NCBI RefSeq assembly: GCF_008923245.1 | Contig: NZ_WBOS01000006.1 | Coordinates: 62,001 to 126,000 of the forward strand | From: Cytobacillus depressus | GTDB taxonomy: Bacteria; Bacillota; Bacilli; Bacillales; Cytobacillaceae | Length of the DNA stretch: 64,000 nt | Direction of reading: 5' to 3' | Shown: one piece after another, positions 37,117 to 46,007 of the stretch | How the letters are laid out: each line of letters begins with the position of its first letter | How positions within the stretch are numbered: the first letter of the stretch is position 1 | Notes under the pieces: model-generated | What the model saw: only the letters and a program-made list of their open reading frames with translations | The model's database searches: none | What the model was told of the DNA's origin: nothing | Translations under genes and position numbers: made by a program

Positions 37117-37505
37117 TGGCAGAGGTATCATTAGATTTTCAGTTTACAAGTTCAATCGATAAGGTTTGGAACGCATTAATAGATTCGGATACTCTTGCAA
37201 AATGGATAATGGAAAATGACTTTAAACCAATCGTAGGACATAAATGTCAATTTCGAAATCCTCAGTGGAATTTGATTGTAGATTGTGAAGTATTAGTAGT
37301 GGAAGAGCCTCATAAGTTATCTTACACATGGGTGGGTGGCCCGATAGACACTATCGTCACTTGGACATTGAAGGAAGAGGATGGAACAACCTACTTACAT
37401 CTTGAACACACAGGATTCGAAAAAGAAGATCAAGCGTTCAATGGTGCGAAATATGGTTGGGCGAATATGGGAGAAGAACTTAAAAAAGTGTTAGCGGAAA
37501 TGTGA
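37116..37505 (+). CDS. SRPBCC/AHSA1-domain protein
   Basis: A 129-residue START-like protein: DFQFTSSIDKVWNALIDSDTLAKWIM at the start (split over the first 35 residues), WTLKEEDGTTYLHLEHTGF, then a Trp-containing last helix. AHSA1-like proteins bind hydrophobic ligands or assist folding; ArsR partners often sense the same signal. AGAGGAGG lies before the ATG, which overlaps the regulator stop by one base. The function is unknown. Confidence 0.87.
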   Translation: MAEVSLDFQFTSSIDKVWNALIDSDTLAKWIMENDFKPIVGHKCQFRNPQWNLIVDCEVLVVEEPHKLSYTWVGGPIDTIVTWTLKEEDGTTYLHLEHTGFEKEDQAFNGAKYGWANMGEELKKVLAEM

Positions 37506-37547
37506 TTCCTGTTGTTAGGAAATAAAGAGATAAAAGGAGGGATGAAA

Positions 37548-38012
37548 ATGTCCTATATCGTTGATTTTAAAAATGTGTCTACGGTGGGTTTAGAGTCTTC
37601 ACCTGTAGTAGAGGCGCTTGCTGGTTTACGTGCTCATGAAGCCCGTTATTTTATGAACAAATACAAGCATGAATATACGGTTGTACCAGCTAGCGAAAGC
37701 CAGGAGACTCTTGACTATGTGAACCGAATTTTGAAAGAAGAACGTGATATTGAGTTTGCAGCCAAACCTTTAGAAACGACGCGTTTTCAAGTGGAAAATA
37801 TTAAATTTGCCTACGTCTTTTATGAGGATGGTCTTGCGGTCAACGTCATGTATACGGTTGATGATCCTAAGAAGCGGGCTGTTGGTTTTAAGCTTTCTGA
37901 GGGGATGGAAATACCAAAGGAGTTAGAAGAGAAGTTTAAGTTTGCTAGGCAGAAGTCTAAACTAGCTGGAACCATTCGGGGCTCGTATTTTGTCATTAAA
38001 GGTGAATATTGA
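37548..38012 (+). CDS. Conserved hypothetical protein
   Basis: A 154-residue soluble protein with no signal peptide. AAAGGAGG lies 7 nt before the ATG at 37548. Segments such as HEARYFMNKYKHEYTVVPAS and TIRGSYFVIKGEY suggest an alpha/beta fold, but I do not recognise a family. It follows the AHSA1 gene by 42 nt and ends in a strong terminator, so it may be the last gene of that operon. Confidence 0.65.
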   Translation: MSYIVDFKNVSTVGLESSPVVEALAGLRAHEARYFMNKYKHEYTVVPASESQETLDYVNRILKEERDIEFAAKPLETTRFQVENIKFAYVFYEDGLAVNVMYTVDDPKKRAVGFKLSEGMEIPKELEEKFKFARQKSKLAGTIRGSYFVIKGEY

Positions 38013-38018
38013 AGTAGC

Positions 38019-38064
38019 AAAAGGTCAGTTTTTCAATTGTATTGAAAAACTGGCCTTTTTATTT
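38019..38064 (+). terminator. Strong terminator
   Basis: AAAAGGTCAGTTTTTCAAT pairs with ATTGAAAAACTGGCCTTTTT around a 3-nt loop, starting 7 bases after the stop. Confidence 0.92.
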
Positions 38065-38302
38065 TGGATTTCCTTCATGTTGTATCACAAAAAATAGTTT
38101 TCATTAAAATGAAAACTAGTTATTAAGCACCGAGAAAAAATTCATATTTCCATTCATTTTTATGTGTAATTATATAGTATATAATAACTATATTGTAAAA
38201 AGCAAGTTGTTTTGGAAAAAAATGTTTTGTATTTTTTGAGAAAATTAGTATTGTATTATATGCAAGAGATAGAAGAATAAGGAAGAAGGGAAGTTGGCAA
38301 CT

Positions 38303-39142
38303 ATGAAAAAGAATCTTGTGTATCCATTTTTAGTTGTATCTTTAAGCTTTTTACTGGGAGCTTGCTCAGAGCAGACAAAGGAAACAACTACTCCAAAAAA
38401 AGAAGAAGTCACTAATATGAAAGAAAATGAAGCAACAGAGTTAAATAATACACCCACTGCTTCTTGGTCATACGAAGAAGAAACAGGCCCTGACCATTGG
38501 GGAGAATTGGATCTTTCATACTCAGCTTGTATCAAAGGTAGTGAACAATCACCAGTCAATATCGAATTCTCTCAGGTGAAAACAAGTGAAAAATTAGAAA
38601 GTATTGAAATTAAATATCAGCCGACGCCTTTTTCGATAGTCAATAACGGTCATACTGTACAGGCTAACGCTGCAACACCAAGCAATAGCATTGTCGTAGA
38701 GGGAAAGGAATACCAACTCGTTCAATTTCATTTCCATACACCAAGCGAGCATCAATTTAATGGCCAACACTTGGATATGGAACTGCATCTTGTACACCAA
38801 GATACGAATGGTGAGCTTGCTGTCCTTGGTGTGTTGATTCAAGAAGGAAAAGAAAACGAAAAACTGGCATCTGTTTGGGACGTATTACCAAAGGATGAAA
38901 CAGAAAAAGATATTCTTATAAACGAGCCTGTTGATTTACAAGCTTTACTCCCTTCAGATCAAGCATCTTTCTATTACAACGGTTCATTAACGACGCCACC
39001 TTGTACAGAAAAGGTAAAATGGATTGTTTTTGAAAAGCCGATTGAAATGTCTAAAGAACAAATTCAAGCATTTCAGCAAATTTTCCCTGATAACCATCGT
39101 CCTGTTCAGTCTTTAGTCGAACGTGAAATTTTTAAGGACTAA
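38303..39142 (+). CDS. Alpha-class carbonic anhydrase lipoprotein
   Basis: The 279-residue protein has a lipobox LGAC (Cys 21) and a charged linker. The alpha-carbonic anhydrase domain follows: SPVNIEF, zinc ligands in FHFHTPSEH and MELHLVHQD, and GSLTTPPCTEKVKWIVF. It hydrates CO2 at the outer membrane face. The ATG at 38303 is preferred; a TTG at 38294 lies too close to GAAGAAGGG. It stands alone between terminators. Confidence 0.94.
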   Translation: MKKNLVYPFLVVSLSFLLGACSEQTKETTTPKKEEVTNMKENEATELNNTPTASWSYEEETGPDHWGELDLSYSACIKGSEQSPVNIEFSQVKTSEKLESIEIKYQPTPFSIVNNGHTVQANAATPSNSIVVEGKEYQLVQFHFHTPSEHQFNGQHLDMELHLVHQDTNGELAVLGVLIQEGKENEKLASVWDVLPKDETEKDILINEPVDLQALLPSDQASFYYNGSLTTPPCTEKVKWIVFEKPIEMSKEQIQAFQQIFPDNHRPVQSLVEREIFKD

Positions 39143-39188
39143 GGTTAAGAAAAATCTTTTTACAAAATAAAGTAAACACTAGTTTCTT

Positions 39189-39233
39189 AAACGCTGGATA
39201 ACAACCCTCAATTTGTTATCCGGCGTTTTTTTG
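39189..39233 (+). terminator. Terminator after the carbonic anhydrase gene (repeated copy 1)
   Basis: AACGCTGGATAACAA and TTGTTATCCGGCGTT form the stem, followed by seven Ts. Nearly the same element occurs at 61250-61294. Confidence 0.9.
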
Positions 39234-39363
39234 TCGATGGTGGAAATACCAAGAACTTATTAGTCTTATGGAAAGAATGGGGATTAGATATTGTTTTATG
39301 CGCACTTCTGGAAATATGGGTCACTGTGTCTTGGCATAAATACAATATTTTGCAATAAAAGAA

Positions 39364-39392
39364 TTGGTTCTCAAATACGTTGATGCTATACT
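39364..39392 (+). promoter_or_regulatory. Sigma-A promoter of the riboswitch-kinase unit
   Basis: TTGGTT, a 17-base spacer and TATACT stand about 30 bp before the riboswitch aptamer. Confidence 0.7.
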
Positions 39393-39424
39393 TAAAGTGA
39401 GTAAATATACCTAAAATAAAGCTT

Positions 39425-39510
39425 CCGATAATGGCAAACCTGTCGAAAGGCAGGGACGCAAAGCTACGGATCTAAGGCATTTTTGCTATGATGGCCGAGC
39501 CGCCAATGAA
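39425..39510 (+). ncRNA. Cyclic di-GMP-I riboswitch (GEMM-I)
   Basis: The aptamer shows the conserved order of the class: TGGCAAACC, a GAAA tetraloop within TGTCGAAAGGCA, the core GGGACGCAAAGCTACGG, TCTAAGGC, a variable hairpin, and ATGGCCGAGCCGCCA. The last segment closes P1 with the first TGGC. A terminator (39529-39556) follows as expression platform. It lies in the leader of a PAS histidine kinase gene 200 bp downstream, so c-di-GMP probably sets kinase expression. Whether ligand turns it on or off cannot be read here. Confidence 0.88.
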
Positions 39511-39528
39511 GATGGATAATCATAAATT

Positions 39529-39556
39529 AAATCCACCTTTTATAGGTGGATTTTTT
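39529..39556 (+). terminator. Expression-platform terminator of the riboswitch
   Basis: AATCCACCT and AGGTGGATT form a 9-bp stem, with TTTTTT after it, 20 bp past the aptamer. Confidence 0.88.
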
Positions 39557-39764
39557 GCACGATAACGAAGGGTTTAATGTCTGCCAAGAAGATTATTCGA
39601 CGCAGTTTCTAATTTTAGGAACTAAGAAAGAACGTCGGATAGGATGTCCTAGTCAGTGTGAACGCAATTTTATATTCGATACAGTCATTGCTTAGAATAC
39701 CACATATTGATTTTTTAACAGTATTTCATAACATACAAAGTGGAAGATTTTGAGGTGATACAAA
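39557..39764. other. Leader between riboswitch terminator and kinase gene
   Basis: This 208-base leader holds no gene or clear second promoter. Read-through from the riboswitch would carry it as untranslated leader. AGGTGAT before the ATG at 39765 is the kinase ribosome binding site. Confidence 0.4.
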
Positions 39765-41315
39765 ATGAAGCTTATTATAGGTTTTGTACTTGCAATGGTG
39801 ATTGTATTCATACTTGTCTTCTTTTGGTCTCGTAAAAAGAGAAAGTTTCCGCATGAATTATCCAATCAAGAGTTAGTGGATACAATTAGGCAGCAGCAAG
39901 GGATGATTTTTAAGTTTATTAAGGATGGCGATAGATTTATTCATACTTTGTGTGACGGAAGATTACTTTATCGAATGGATCTTTTCCCTGAAAAGATTAT
40001 TGGAAAGGAATTATGTGATTTCCTCTCACATTTTGATGCAGAAACGGTTATTCAATATTATTGGAGAGCGTGGGAAGGCGAAGATAATGTCACGTACGAA
40101 GGGGTAATAAATGGAGTTTACTACCTGTCCTCGTTACGGCCTATTCGAAAAAAAGGTCAGGTGATTGAGATCATTGGTTCATGTGTCGATATTACCGAAA
40201 GGAATCGGATAGAAAAAGCTCTAAAGTTGAGTGAATCCAATTATCGTCTTATTACAGAGAATATGTTGGATTTGGTTGGACTCTGGGATTTAAATGGAAG
40301 AGTTATATATGCATCCCCTTCGCATGAAAAGGTATTGGGATATGATCCAAAAAAGTATGAAGGAGTATTAGCCTTTGATTTGGTTCACCATGACGATTCT
40401 CTGCGGTTATATGAACTGTTTTCTCAAACGATTTCAACTAAATTACCATTTCAGGTCGAGTTTCGGTGTGAAAATGCTGATGGTGAGTGGGTTTACGTAG
40501 AAGCACAGGGGACCCCTGTAATTGGGGAGAATGATAATTTAGAACATATTGTTGTTGTAGGGCGTAATATATCTGAGCGAAAGAAGGTAGATGTATTTTT
40601 ACGAAAAACGGAAAAGCTTTCCTTAGTAGGGCAATTGGCTGCAGGTGTTGCACACGAAATTAGGAACCCTCTTACTTCGATAAAGGGTTTTCTGCAGCTT
40701 ATGAAAATGGAATTAGATAAACCAAATTATCTTGAAATTATGTTGTCTGAGATTGATAGTATAGAAAAAATAATACAAGAATTCTTGTCACTTTCTAAAC
40801 CACATGCAAGTAAATTGGCAGCGACTAATATTAATGCTCTTTTGCAATATGTAGTTACATTAATTAATACGCATGCCAAACTAAAAAATATTAATGTTGT
40901 TCTAGTGTCTGATTCCGACTTACCAATTATTCATTGTGACGAGCATCAAATCAAACAGGTTTTTGTCAATATTCTTCAAAATGCTGTAGAAGCCATGACA
41001 TATGGAGGCGAAATCAAAATTCAAACGATGCGATACGAATCAGACAATATAAGGTTTAGGTTTATTGACCAAGGATGCGGCATTTCTGAAGATCGAATAA
41101 AAAGTATCGGTGAGCCTTTTTATAGTACGAAAGAAAAAGGAACGGGATTAGGATTAATGATTAGTCACAAAATTGTCGAAGAACATGGGGGTAGCTTAAG
41201 CTTAGAAAGCACTATAAATAAAGGAACCATAGTAGATGTTATTTTACCTATTGAGAAAGGCGAACCGGTCTTGTCACTCTCCGATAAGTTCGAAATAGGG
41301 GAGAAGAAATACTGA
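39765..41315 (+). CDS. PAS-PAS sensor histidine kinase, KinA/KinE-like
   Basis: The 516-residue kinase has one N-terminal membrane helix (LIIGFVLAMVIVFILVFFW) and two PAS domains (about residues 40-150 and 160-280, the latter with WVYVEAQGTPVI and GRNISERK). HisKA follows with GQLAAGVAHEIRNPLTSIKG (phospho-His) and HATPase with NILQNAVEAM, DQGCGIS and GTGLGLMIS. The HisKA box is that of bacillar sporulation kinases feeding Spo0F. No response regulator gene is adjacent, as for those kinases. The upstream riboswitch ties its expression to c-di-GMP. Confidence 0.9.
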   Translation: MKLIIGFVLAMVIVFILVFFWSRKKRKFPHELSNQELVDTIRQQQGMIFKFIKDGDRFIHTLCDGRLLYRMDLFPEKIIGKELCDFLSHFDAETVIQYYWRAWEGEDNVTYEGVINGVYYLSSLRPIRKKGQVIEIIGSCVDITERNRIEKALKLSESNYRLITENMLDLVGLWDLNGRVIYASPSHEKVLGYDPKKYEGVLAFDLVHHDDSLRLYELFSQTISTKLPFQVEFRCENADGEWVYVEAQGTPVIGENDNLEHIVVVGRNISERKKVDVFLRKTEKLSLVGQLAAGVAHEIRNPLTSIKGFLQLMKMELDKPNYLEIMLSEIDSIEKIIQEFLSLSKPHASKLAATNINALLQYVVTLINTHAKLKNINVVLVSDSDLPIIHCDEHQIKQVFVNILQNAVEAMTYGGEIKIQTMRYESDNIRFRFIDQGCGISEDRIKSIGEPFYSTKEKGTGLGLMISHKIVEEHGGSLSLESTINKGTIVDVILPIEKGEPVLSLSDKFEIGEKKY

Positions 41316-41548
41316 ATGAAAGGGACGTGGAACTGACTCCTTGTCCCAAATTTTGTTACGGCATAGGAAAAGGCTTCCTTTGATTGATATAAGTATCGTA
41401 CCAAGAGGTCCAGAGAATTTGGGGTAATTCCCCATAAGGGTCATAAAAAATAACACACTGATTTCCTTTTTACTAAGATTATGGAAACTATATGCAAACA
41501 TCCTCCCACATTTAAAATGTTAATGATCAAATTTTTTCTAAGAAACAT

Positions 41549-41592
41549 AAAAAGCCCCTCCTTTAAAAAAATCTTAAAGTAAGGAGCCTTTT
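41549..41592. terminator. Terminator hairpin (convergent region)
   Basis: AAAAAGCCCCTCCTTT pairs with AAAGTAAGGAGCCTTTT, with A-rich and T-rich flanks on either strand. Confidence 0.65.
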
Positions 41593-41630
41593 CATACGCA
41601 GATATTATACGCAAGGAATTTATTAGGAGT

Positions 41631-41680
41631 AAAAACCTTGATTTTTCTACGTTAAGAGAAAAAACAAGGTTTTATTTTTA
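41631..41680. terminator. Terminator hairpin (convergent region)
   Basis: AAAAACCTTGATTTTTCT and AGAGAAAAAACAAGGTTTT form a long stem, followed by ATTTTTAT. Confidence 0.65.
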
Positions 41681-41793
41681 TCATAATTTTGTGATGTGCA
41701 GATTGTGTTATTATGAGGTCTAATACTTTTTCAGTTACTGGCATAACAGAATTAAGTATTAGTCCCCTTAAACAAACGGTTAATAGTTACATT

Positions 41794-43140
41794 CTAGCTG
41801 ACCAAGTTTGATCCCGGCTCGCTTTTGTCATCTGCCCCAACTTCAATACGCATTTTTGCAGTCTCGGGCATAAATAAGAGAGCAGCGATTGCAATCAGTG
41901 ATGTAGCGATCAAGAAGTAAGCTGGCATTAACTTACTTCCAGTCATCGATGTCAACCAAGTAATGATGAAAGGCGCTCCGCCGCCAAAAATGGCTGTTGA
42001 CACATTATAGGAAAAAGCATAGCCACTATTTCGCACCCGATTGGGAAACAGCGGTGGAAGCGCGGAAGGGTTAGCCCCTGTAAATAATGATACCAGTATA
42101 CCCAGGGCAAAGAACCCAACAATCGGCCCTGCTGGTGATCCACTAATTACAAATAAAAAAATGGGTACGGCCGTAATAATTGTCAGTATGGCTGACAGAA
42201 ACATAAACAGTTTTCTCCCGAAGCGGTCGCTCAATGTCCCAACGGTCGGCATAAGAAACATCATAAGAACCATTCCAATGATGGTCACCATCAATGACAT
42301 GCCCGTGGACAAGCCAACCTGCGTTTCAAAATAGGAAGGCACGTAGGTCAATAATGTATAGTAACCCCCGTTTGCCAGAGCGATACAACAGAAGGAAATT
42401 ACCAACGGTTTTCTCGCTGTAACGAACATTTCTCGAATAGGTCGTGACGACAGAGCATTGGTATCCTGCAGTTTTGTGAAAATCGGCGTATCATCCAACT
42501 TTAACCTGAAATACATCCCAGTTAATGCCAGGGGTAAAGAACAAAGAAAGGGAATTCGCCAACCCCACATTGACATGTCATCAGGAGTAAGCAGTGCAGT
42601 AAGCAATGCCACAAATCCAGCCCCCACCGTATATCCAAGCAAAACTCCTGATTCAAGAAAACTTGTGAATAGCCCACGGCGGCGATGAGGTGCATACTCG
42701 TTCATAAATACAGTCGCAGTTCCATATTCTCCGCCCGCAGCCAATCCCTGCAACATCCGCATAAGGATCAATAATAATGGGGCCATTACACCGATAGCCC
42801 CATAATTAGGAATAATTCCAATCACGGCTGTTGATAATGACATCAAAACAATTGTCAACGTCATTATCTTTTTTCGTCCAAGTCGATCACCCATCGAGCC
42901 AAATAATAAGCCTCCCAGCGGTCTCATGAAAAACGAAATTGCAAACACCGCAAAAGCACTTAGAAGAGCTGCTGTTGTGCTGCTTTCCGGGAAAAAATTA
43001 GCACCGATGATTCCGGCTGTATAACTATAGATACCGTATTCATACCACTCGACCACATTCCCCATAGCGGTAGCGGCTGTCGCCCTTTTCATGTTTGCGT
43101 TCGAAGATTCATCCGATGCAGCTATCATAGTCTCCTTCAC
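41794..43140 (-). CDS. MFS transporter, metabolite:H+ symporter (MHS/ProP-like) family
   Basis: A 448-residue, 12-helix transporter. The MHS signature is clear: GNVVEWYEYGIYSYTAG, FFMRPLGGLLFGSMGDRLGRKK, LQGLAAGGEYGTATVFMNEYAP, RRGLFTSFLESG and SDRFGRKL. The family takes up dicarboxylates, citrate, 2-oxoglutarate or betaine/proline with protons. GTG start behind AGAGGGGG. It lies downstream of the ureohydrolase-glutaminase-regulator operon in the same direction, after a 225-bp gap, and may import a substrate of that operon; this is inference. Confidence 0.88.
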   Translation of the reverse strand: MKETMIAASDESSNANMKRATAATAMGNVVEWYEYGIYSYTAGIIGANFFPESSTTAALLSAFAVFAISFFMRPLGGLLFGSMGDRLGRKKIMTLTIVLMSLSTAVIGIIPNYGAIGVMAPLLLILMRMLQGLAAGGEYGTATVFMNEYAPHRRRGLFTSFLESGVLLGYTVGAGFVALLTALLTPDDMSMWGWRIPFLCSLPLALTGMYFRLKLDDTPIFTKLQDTNALSSRPIREMFVTARKPLVISFCCIALANGGYYTLLTYVPSYFETQVGLSTGMSLMVTIIGMVLMMFLMPTVGTLSDRFGRKLFMFLSAILTIITAVPIFLFVISGSPAGPIVGFFALGILVSLFTGANPSALPPLFPNRVRNSGYAFSYNVSTAIFGGGAPFIITWLTSMTGSKLMPAYFLIATSLIAIAALLFMPETAKMRIEVGADDKSEPGSNLVS

Positions 43141-43261
43141 TAAAATCCCCCTCTAATATACATCTAATTTGTATTTGGAAAGCACATAAGACCAAATAAA
43201 AGTATGCGCTTCCAATTATATCTATTTTTAACTGAATATTCCGTCTATTATGCTTTATAGT

Positions 43262-43283
43262 AGTCCCAAAAATTTAAGGGACT
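43262..43283 (-). terminator. Weak hairpin after the regulator gene
   Basis: AGTCCC and GGGACT are separated by ten A/T bases. No strong T-run follows, so termination is uncertain. Confidence 0.35.
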
Positions 43284-43365
43284 TTGATCTAATTCTCTAA
43301 AACCCTCGAAAAAGCAGGGCATGGTTACAATTCCAATACTCCGAAATTTATTTGACACAGAAACA

Positions 43366-44040
43366 TCAAGTTATTGTTTCTGTACGTGTTTCATCTAAAT
43401 AGTTGTAAATGGTTTGCTTGGAAACCCGGAGGACGACTGCAATGCGTTCTACTGAACCGTGAATAAGGAAGGCACCTTTTTCATCCAGTTGTTTAACAAA
43501 ATGAATTTTGTCATCTCTTGTCATTTTCTCGATGGGAACTTGCATTTCAGTTAGTGTATTTTGAATGAGATTTTCAAATATCTCTTCAATATTCTTGGCA
43601 TAAGATTCTTTCATTGGTTCAATTGGATCCAAGTCATGTGCGAGAGAAAATTCACTAATGATTTGATTCACCATTGTAAAAGCAGTAACGTCAAAGTTAA
43701 TTCCTAAAAATCCAATAACTTTGCCGTCTTTATTTCGAATAAAAGAAGTAGATGTTTTCAAAAACCTTCCATCCCGTGTTTGCGAGGTACGGCCAAGCAT
43801 GTCTTGTACTTGATCTCCGTAATGCCGAAGCTCTTTTAAAATAACTTCCGTTGTTGGGGCACCCTTTTCTCTCCCAGTTACGGACCCTTTAATATAGATG
43901 AGGGATGACTGAATGTCCCGTATATCAGCAATCACCACTTCACAGTTGCTGCCAAAAGTGGCGACGATTGTTTCCGCTATAGGAATATAGCTTTCAAGTA
44001 ATTTTCTATCTTCATCACAAATCAAAATAAGTGACACCAC
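43366..44040 (-). CDS. YheO-type PAS/HTH transcriptional regulator
   Basis: A 224-residue protein of the YheO/DauR type. The N-terminal PAS-like domain has FGSNCEVVIADIRDIQSSLIYIKG and FLKTSTSFIRNKDGKVIGFLGINFD. The C-terminal helix-turn-helix (VKQLDEKGAFLIHGSVERIAVVLRVSKQTIYNYL, split) is typical. Such regulators control amino-acid catabolism, for example D-arginine in Pseudomonas. The start is read as GTG; the ribosome binding site is poor, so a site further in is possible. It lies 10 nt after the glutaminase stop, the last gene of this operon. Confidence 0.82.
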   Translation of the reverse strand: MVSLILICDEDRKLLESYIPIAETIVATFGSNCEVVIADIRDIQSSLIYIKGSVTGREKGAPTTEVILKELRHYGDQVQDMLGRTSQTRDGRFLKTSTSFIRNKDGKVIGFLGINFDVTAFTMVNQIISEFSLAHDLDPIEPMKESYAKNIEEIFENLIQNTLTEMQVPIEKMTRDDKIHFVKQLDEKGAFLIHGSVERIAVVLRVSKQTIYNYLDETRTETIT

Positions 44041-44050
44041 CTAACGTGAT

Positions 44051-45034
44051 TTAAAAAATTTGAACAGAATACGAATGCAAGAAATCCTCGAGTAATTTAA
44101 TTCCTTTCACACTATTCCCGCATGGATCAATGGCTGGGCTGAAAATACCGATACCGCATCCATCTGACAATATGGGATGATTTCTAAAGGATGGAGGAAC
44201 TGTTCCTAGTATACCACCTGATACACCGCTTTTCCCCGGAATTCCCACATAGGCCGCAAATTTCCCAGAATAATTATACATTCCACAGGTGAACATTAAT
44301 ATCTTTGTAAATCTTGCAATGGAAGAAGGGATGACTTCTATCCTTCGTATCGGATCAAAACCATCAATAGAAAGAACAAGACCGATTTTAGCCAAATCTT
44401 CGGCCGTAATTTCAATAGAGCATAGCTTTGTATAAGTTAACAGTGTCTCTTCGACATCTGCAGCAAGAAGATGATTTTCCATTAAAAAATTGGCTAAAGC
44501 TCGGTTTCTATACGCGGTTTCCCATTCGGAAATAAAAATTTTCTCATTGATACTAACATCTTTATCTAAAATGGCTGAAAGCAAGAGTTTGACTTTTTCA
44601 ATTTTTTCAGTTGAATCAGTTCCGGGAAGTAAAGATGCAACTGTGATTGCCCCAGCATTAATCATCGGATTAAATGGTTTCTTATTTTCGTTTAGCTCGA
44701 ACCGAAGAATAGAATTAAAGGGATCCCCAGTCGGTTCTACATCTACCCACTCTAAAACTCTCGATGTACCTAAATGCATACAAGCAGTCATGAATATAAA
44801 TACCTTTGCAATACTCTGAAGGGTAAAGGGGACTGCATAATCCCCTTTTAAGATAACCTGTCCATCTGGAAACATAAGCGCACATGCCAAGTAATCCGGA
44901 TTTGTGTTCTTCAGCTCGGGTATATAAGCTGCCGGAGCGCCGACCCCAGAATATCGCTGCTTATAGTAAGGTATTTTTTTTTCAAAGAAGGTATTTAATT
45001 CTTGTTCGATATTAAACAGTTGTTGCGTGCTCAT
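44051..45034 (-). CDS. glsA: Glutaminase A
   Basis: The 327-residue protein matches glutaminase (beta-lactamase-like serine fold): IPELKNTNPDYLACALMFPDG, the Ser-x-x-Lys active site FTLQSIAKVF, NPMINAGAI, the Tyr region MFTCGMYNYSGKFA and GKSGVSGGI. It converts glutamine to glutamate and ammonia. CAGGAGAA precedes the ATG. Its start overlaps the end of the ureohydrolase gene by 23 nt, showing tight coupling with that enzyme. Confidence 0.95.
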   Translation of the reverse strand: MSTQQLFNIEQELNTFFEKKIPYYKQRYSGVGAPAAYIPELKNTNPDYLACALMFPDGQVILKGDYAVPFTLQSIAKVFIFMTACMHLGTSRVLEWVDVEPTGDPFNSILRFELNENKKPFNPMINAGAITVASLLPGTDSTEKIEKVKLLLSAILDKDVSINEKIFISEWETAYRNRALANFLMENHLLAADVEETLLTYTKLCSIEITAEDLAKIGLVLSIDGFDPIRRIEVIPSSIARFTKILMFTCGMYNYSGKFAAYVGIPGKSGVSGGILGTVPPSFRNHPILSDGCGIGIFSPAIDPCGNSVKGIKLLEDFLHSYSVQIF

Positions 45035-46007
45035 GAATTTGATTCTCCTGGCTGCTTAACTGTTTTCTTTGTTTATTGATAATTTCACCAGCTAAGGCAT
45101 ATAGGACAATGTATGACGCAAAATGAGCTGATCGATAACTTAAATCTTGCTGCGGATATACTTCTACGAAATCCATACCGATTACACCTAGTTTACAAAT
45201 TTCATAGACAAGAGTTAATAATTCATAGGAAGTTAGTCCATTGCCATCCACTGGGCCGCCAGGATTAAAGGCAAAATCAAGGACATCACTGCAAATGCTT
45301 AGGTATACACAATCAACATCTGCGTGTGCTTTTTGATAGATTTCTTTAGCCAATGCTCTGAGATCTTTAGATTCTCTAATGTCGTTGATTGTAATTGTAA
45401 CAGCTCCTGCTGCTTTTGCATTACGGCCAGCTTGCGGTTCGTTTCTTGGACCATGGATTCCTGTATGAATAATGCTTTCATTTCTAACCCCTTCACATTC
45501 ATAAAGACGTTTGAATGGGCTGCAGCGGGCATATTCATCGTCCTTCCATGAAGGCAGGTTATCGTAGTGGGCATCCAGGTGGATAATTCCAACTTTTTTT
45601 CCGGTGTTTGTTAGCGCTTTAATAATTGGAAAAGTAACACCGTGATCGCCGCCAAGGCCGATGATAAATTTCCCGCTGTTCCAAAGATTTTTGGCAAAGT
45701 TTTCAATGCGATGCATGGTCTCATAAACATCCGCTGGCACTACGTCAATGTCCCCCATGTCACCCAATTGGATATGTTCAAAAATATCAATATGATCAAG
45801 TTCAGGTAAATAACCGCTGTATCTTCCGGAGCACAGGCGCATGACTTTAGGTCCTAATTCACATCCAGTGTAATCTCCCCAAGTAACCGCACCTTCCCAA
45901 GGCACTCCATAAATAACTGCATCAACACCATCTGTATTTTTGTCCTTCGAAATATTTTTAGCTCCTAGGAAGCAAGGAGTATTACCGTAAATATTTTGTT
46001 CTGTCAT
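45012..46007 (-). CDS. Ureohydrolase family enzyme (agmatinase/formiminoglutamase-like)
   Basis: A 331-residue ureohydrolase. Metal ligands GGDHG and HLDAHYDNL are present. The third motif, normally SxDxDxxDPxxxPG, reads SICSDVLDFAFNPGG: the first Asp, which bridges both Mn ions in arginase, is Cys. That points to a distinct subfamily or different metal use. Family members release urea or formamide from guanidino or formimino compounds; with a glutaminase beside it, a formiminoglutamase-like or guanidino-acid role is possible but unproven. The ATG at 46007 is chosen since AAAGGGAT lies before it. Confidence 0.82.
   Translation of the reverse strand: MTEQNIYGNTPCFLGAKNISKDKNTDGVDAVIYGVPWEGAVTWGDYTGCELGPKVMRLCSGRYSGYLPELDHIDIFEHIQLGDMGDIDVVPADVYETMHRIENFAKNLWNSGKFIIGLGGDHGVTFPIIKALTNTGKKVGIIHLDAHYDNLPSWKDDEYARCSPFKRLYECEGVRNESIIHTGIHGPRNEPQAGRNAKAAGAVTITINDIRESKDLRALAKEIYQKAHADVDCVYLSICSDVLDFAFNPGGPVDGNGLTSYELLTLVYEICKLGVIGMDFVEVYPQQDLSYRSAHFASYIVLYALAGEIINKQRKQLSSQENQIHEHATTV

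Larger units (their letters stand above)
41316..41793. other. Intergenic region with two terminator-like hairpins
   Basis: Apart from the hairpins at 41549-41592 and 41631-41680 I see no gene. The region lies between a rightward kinase gene and a leftward transporter gene, so both hairpins can serve convergent transcripts. Confidence 0.5.
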
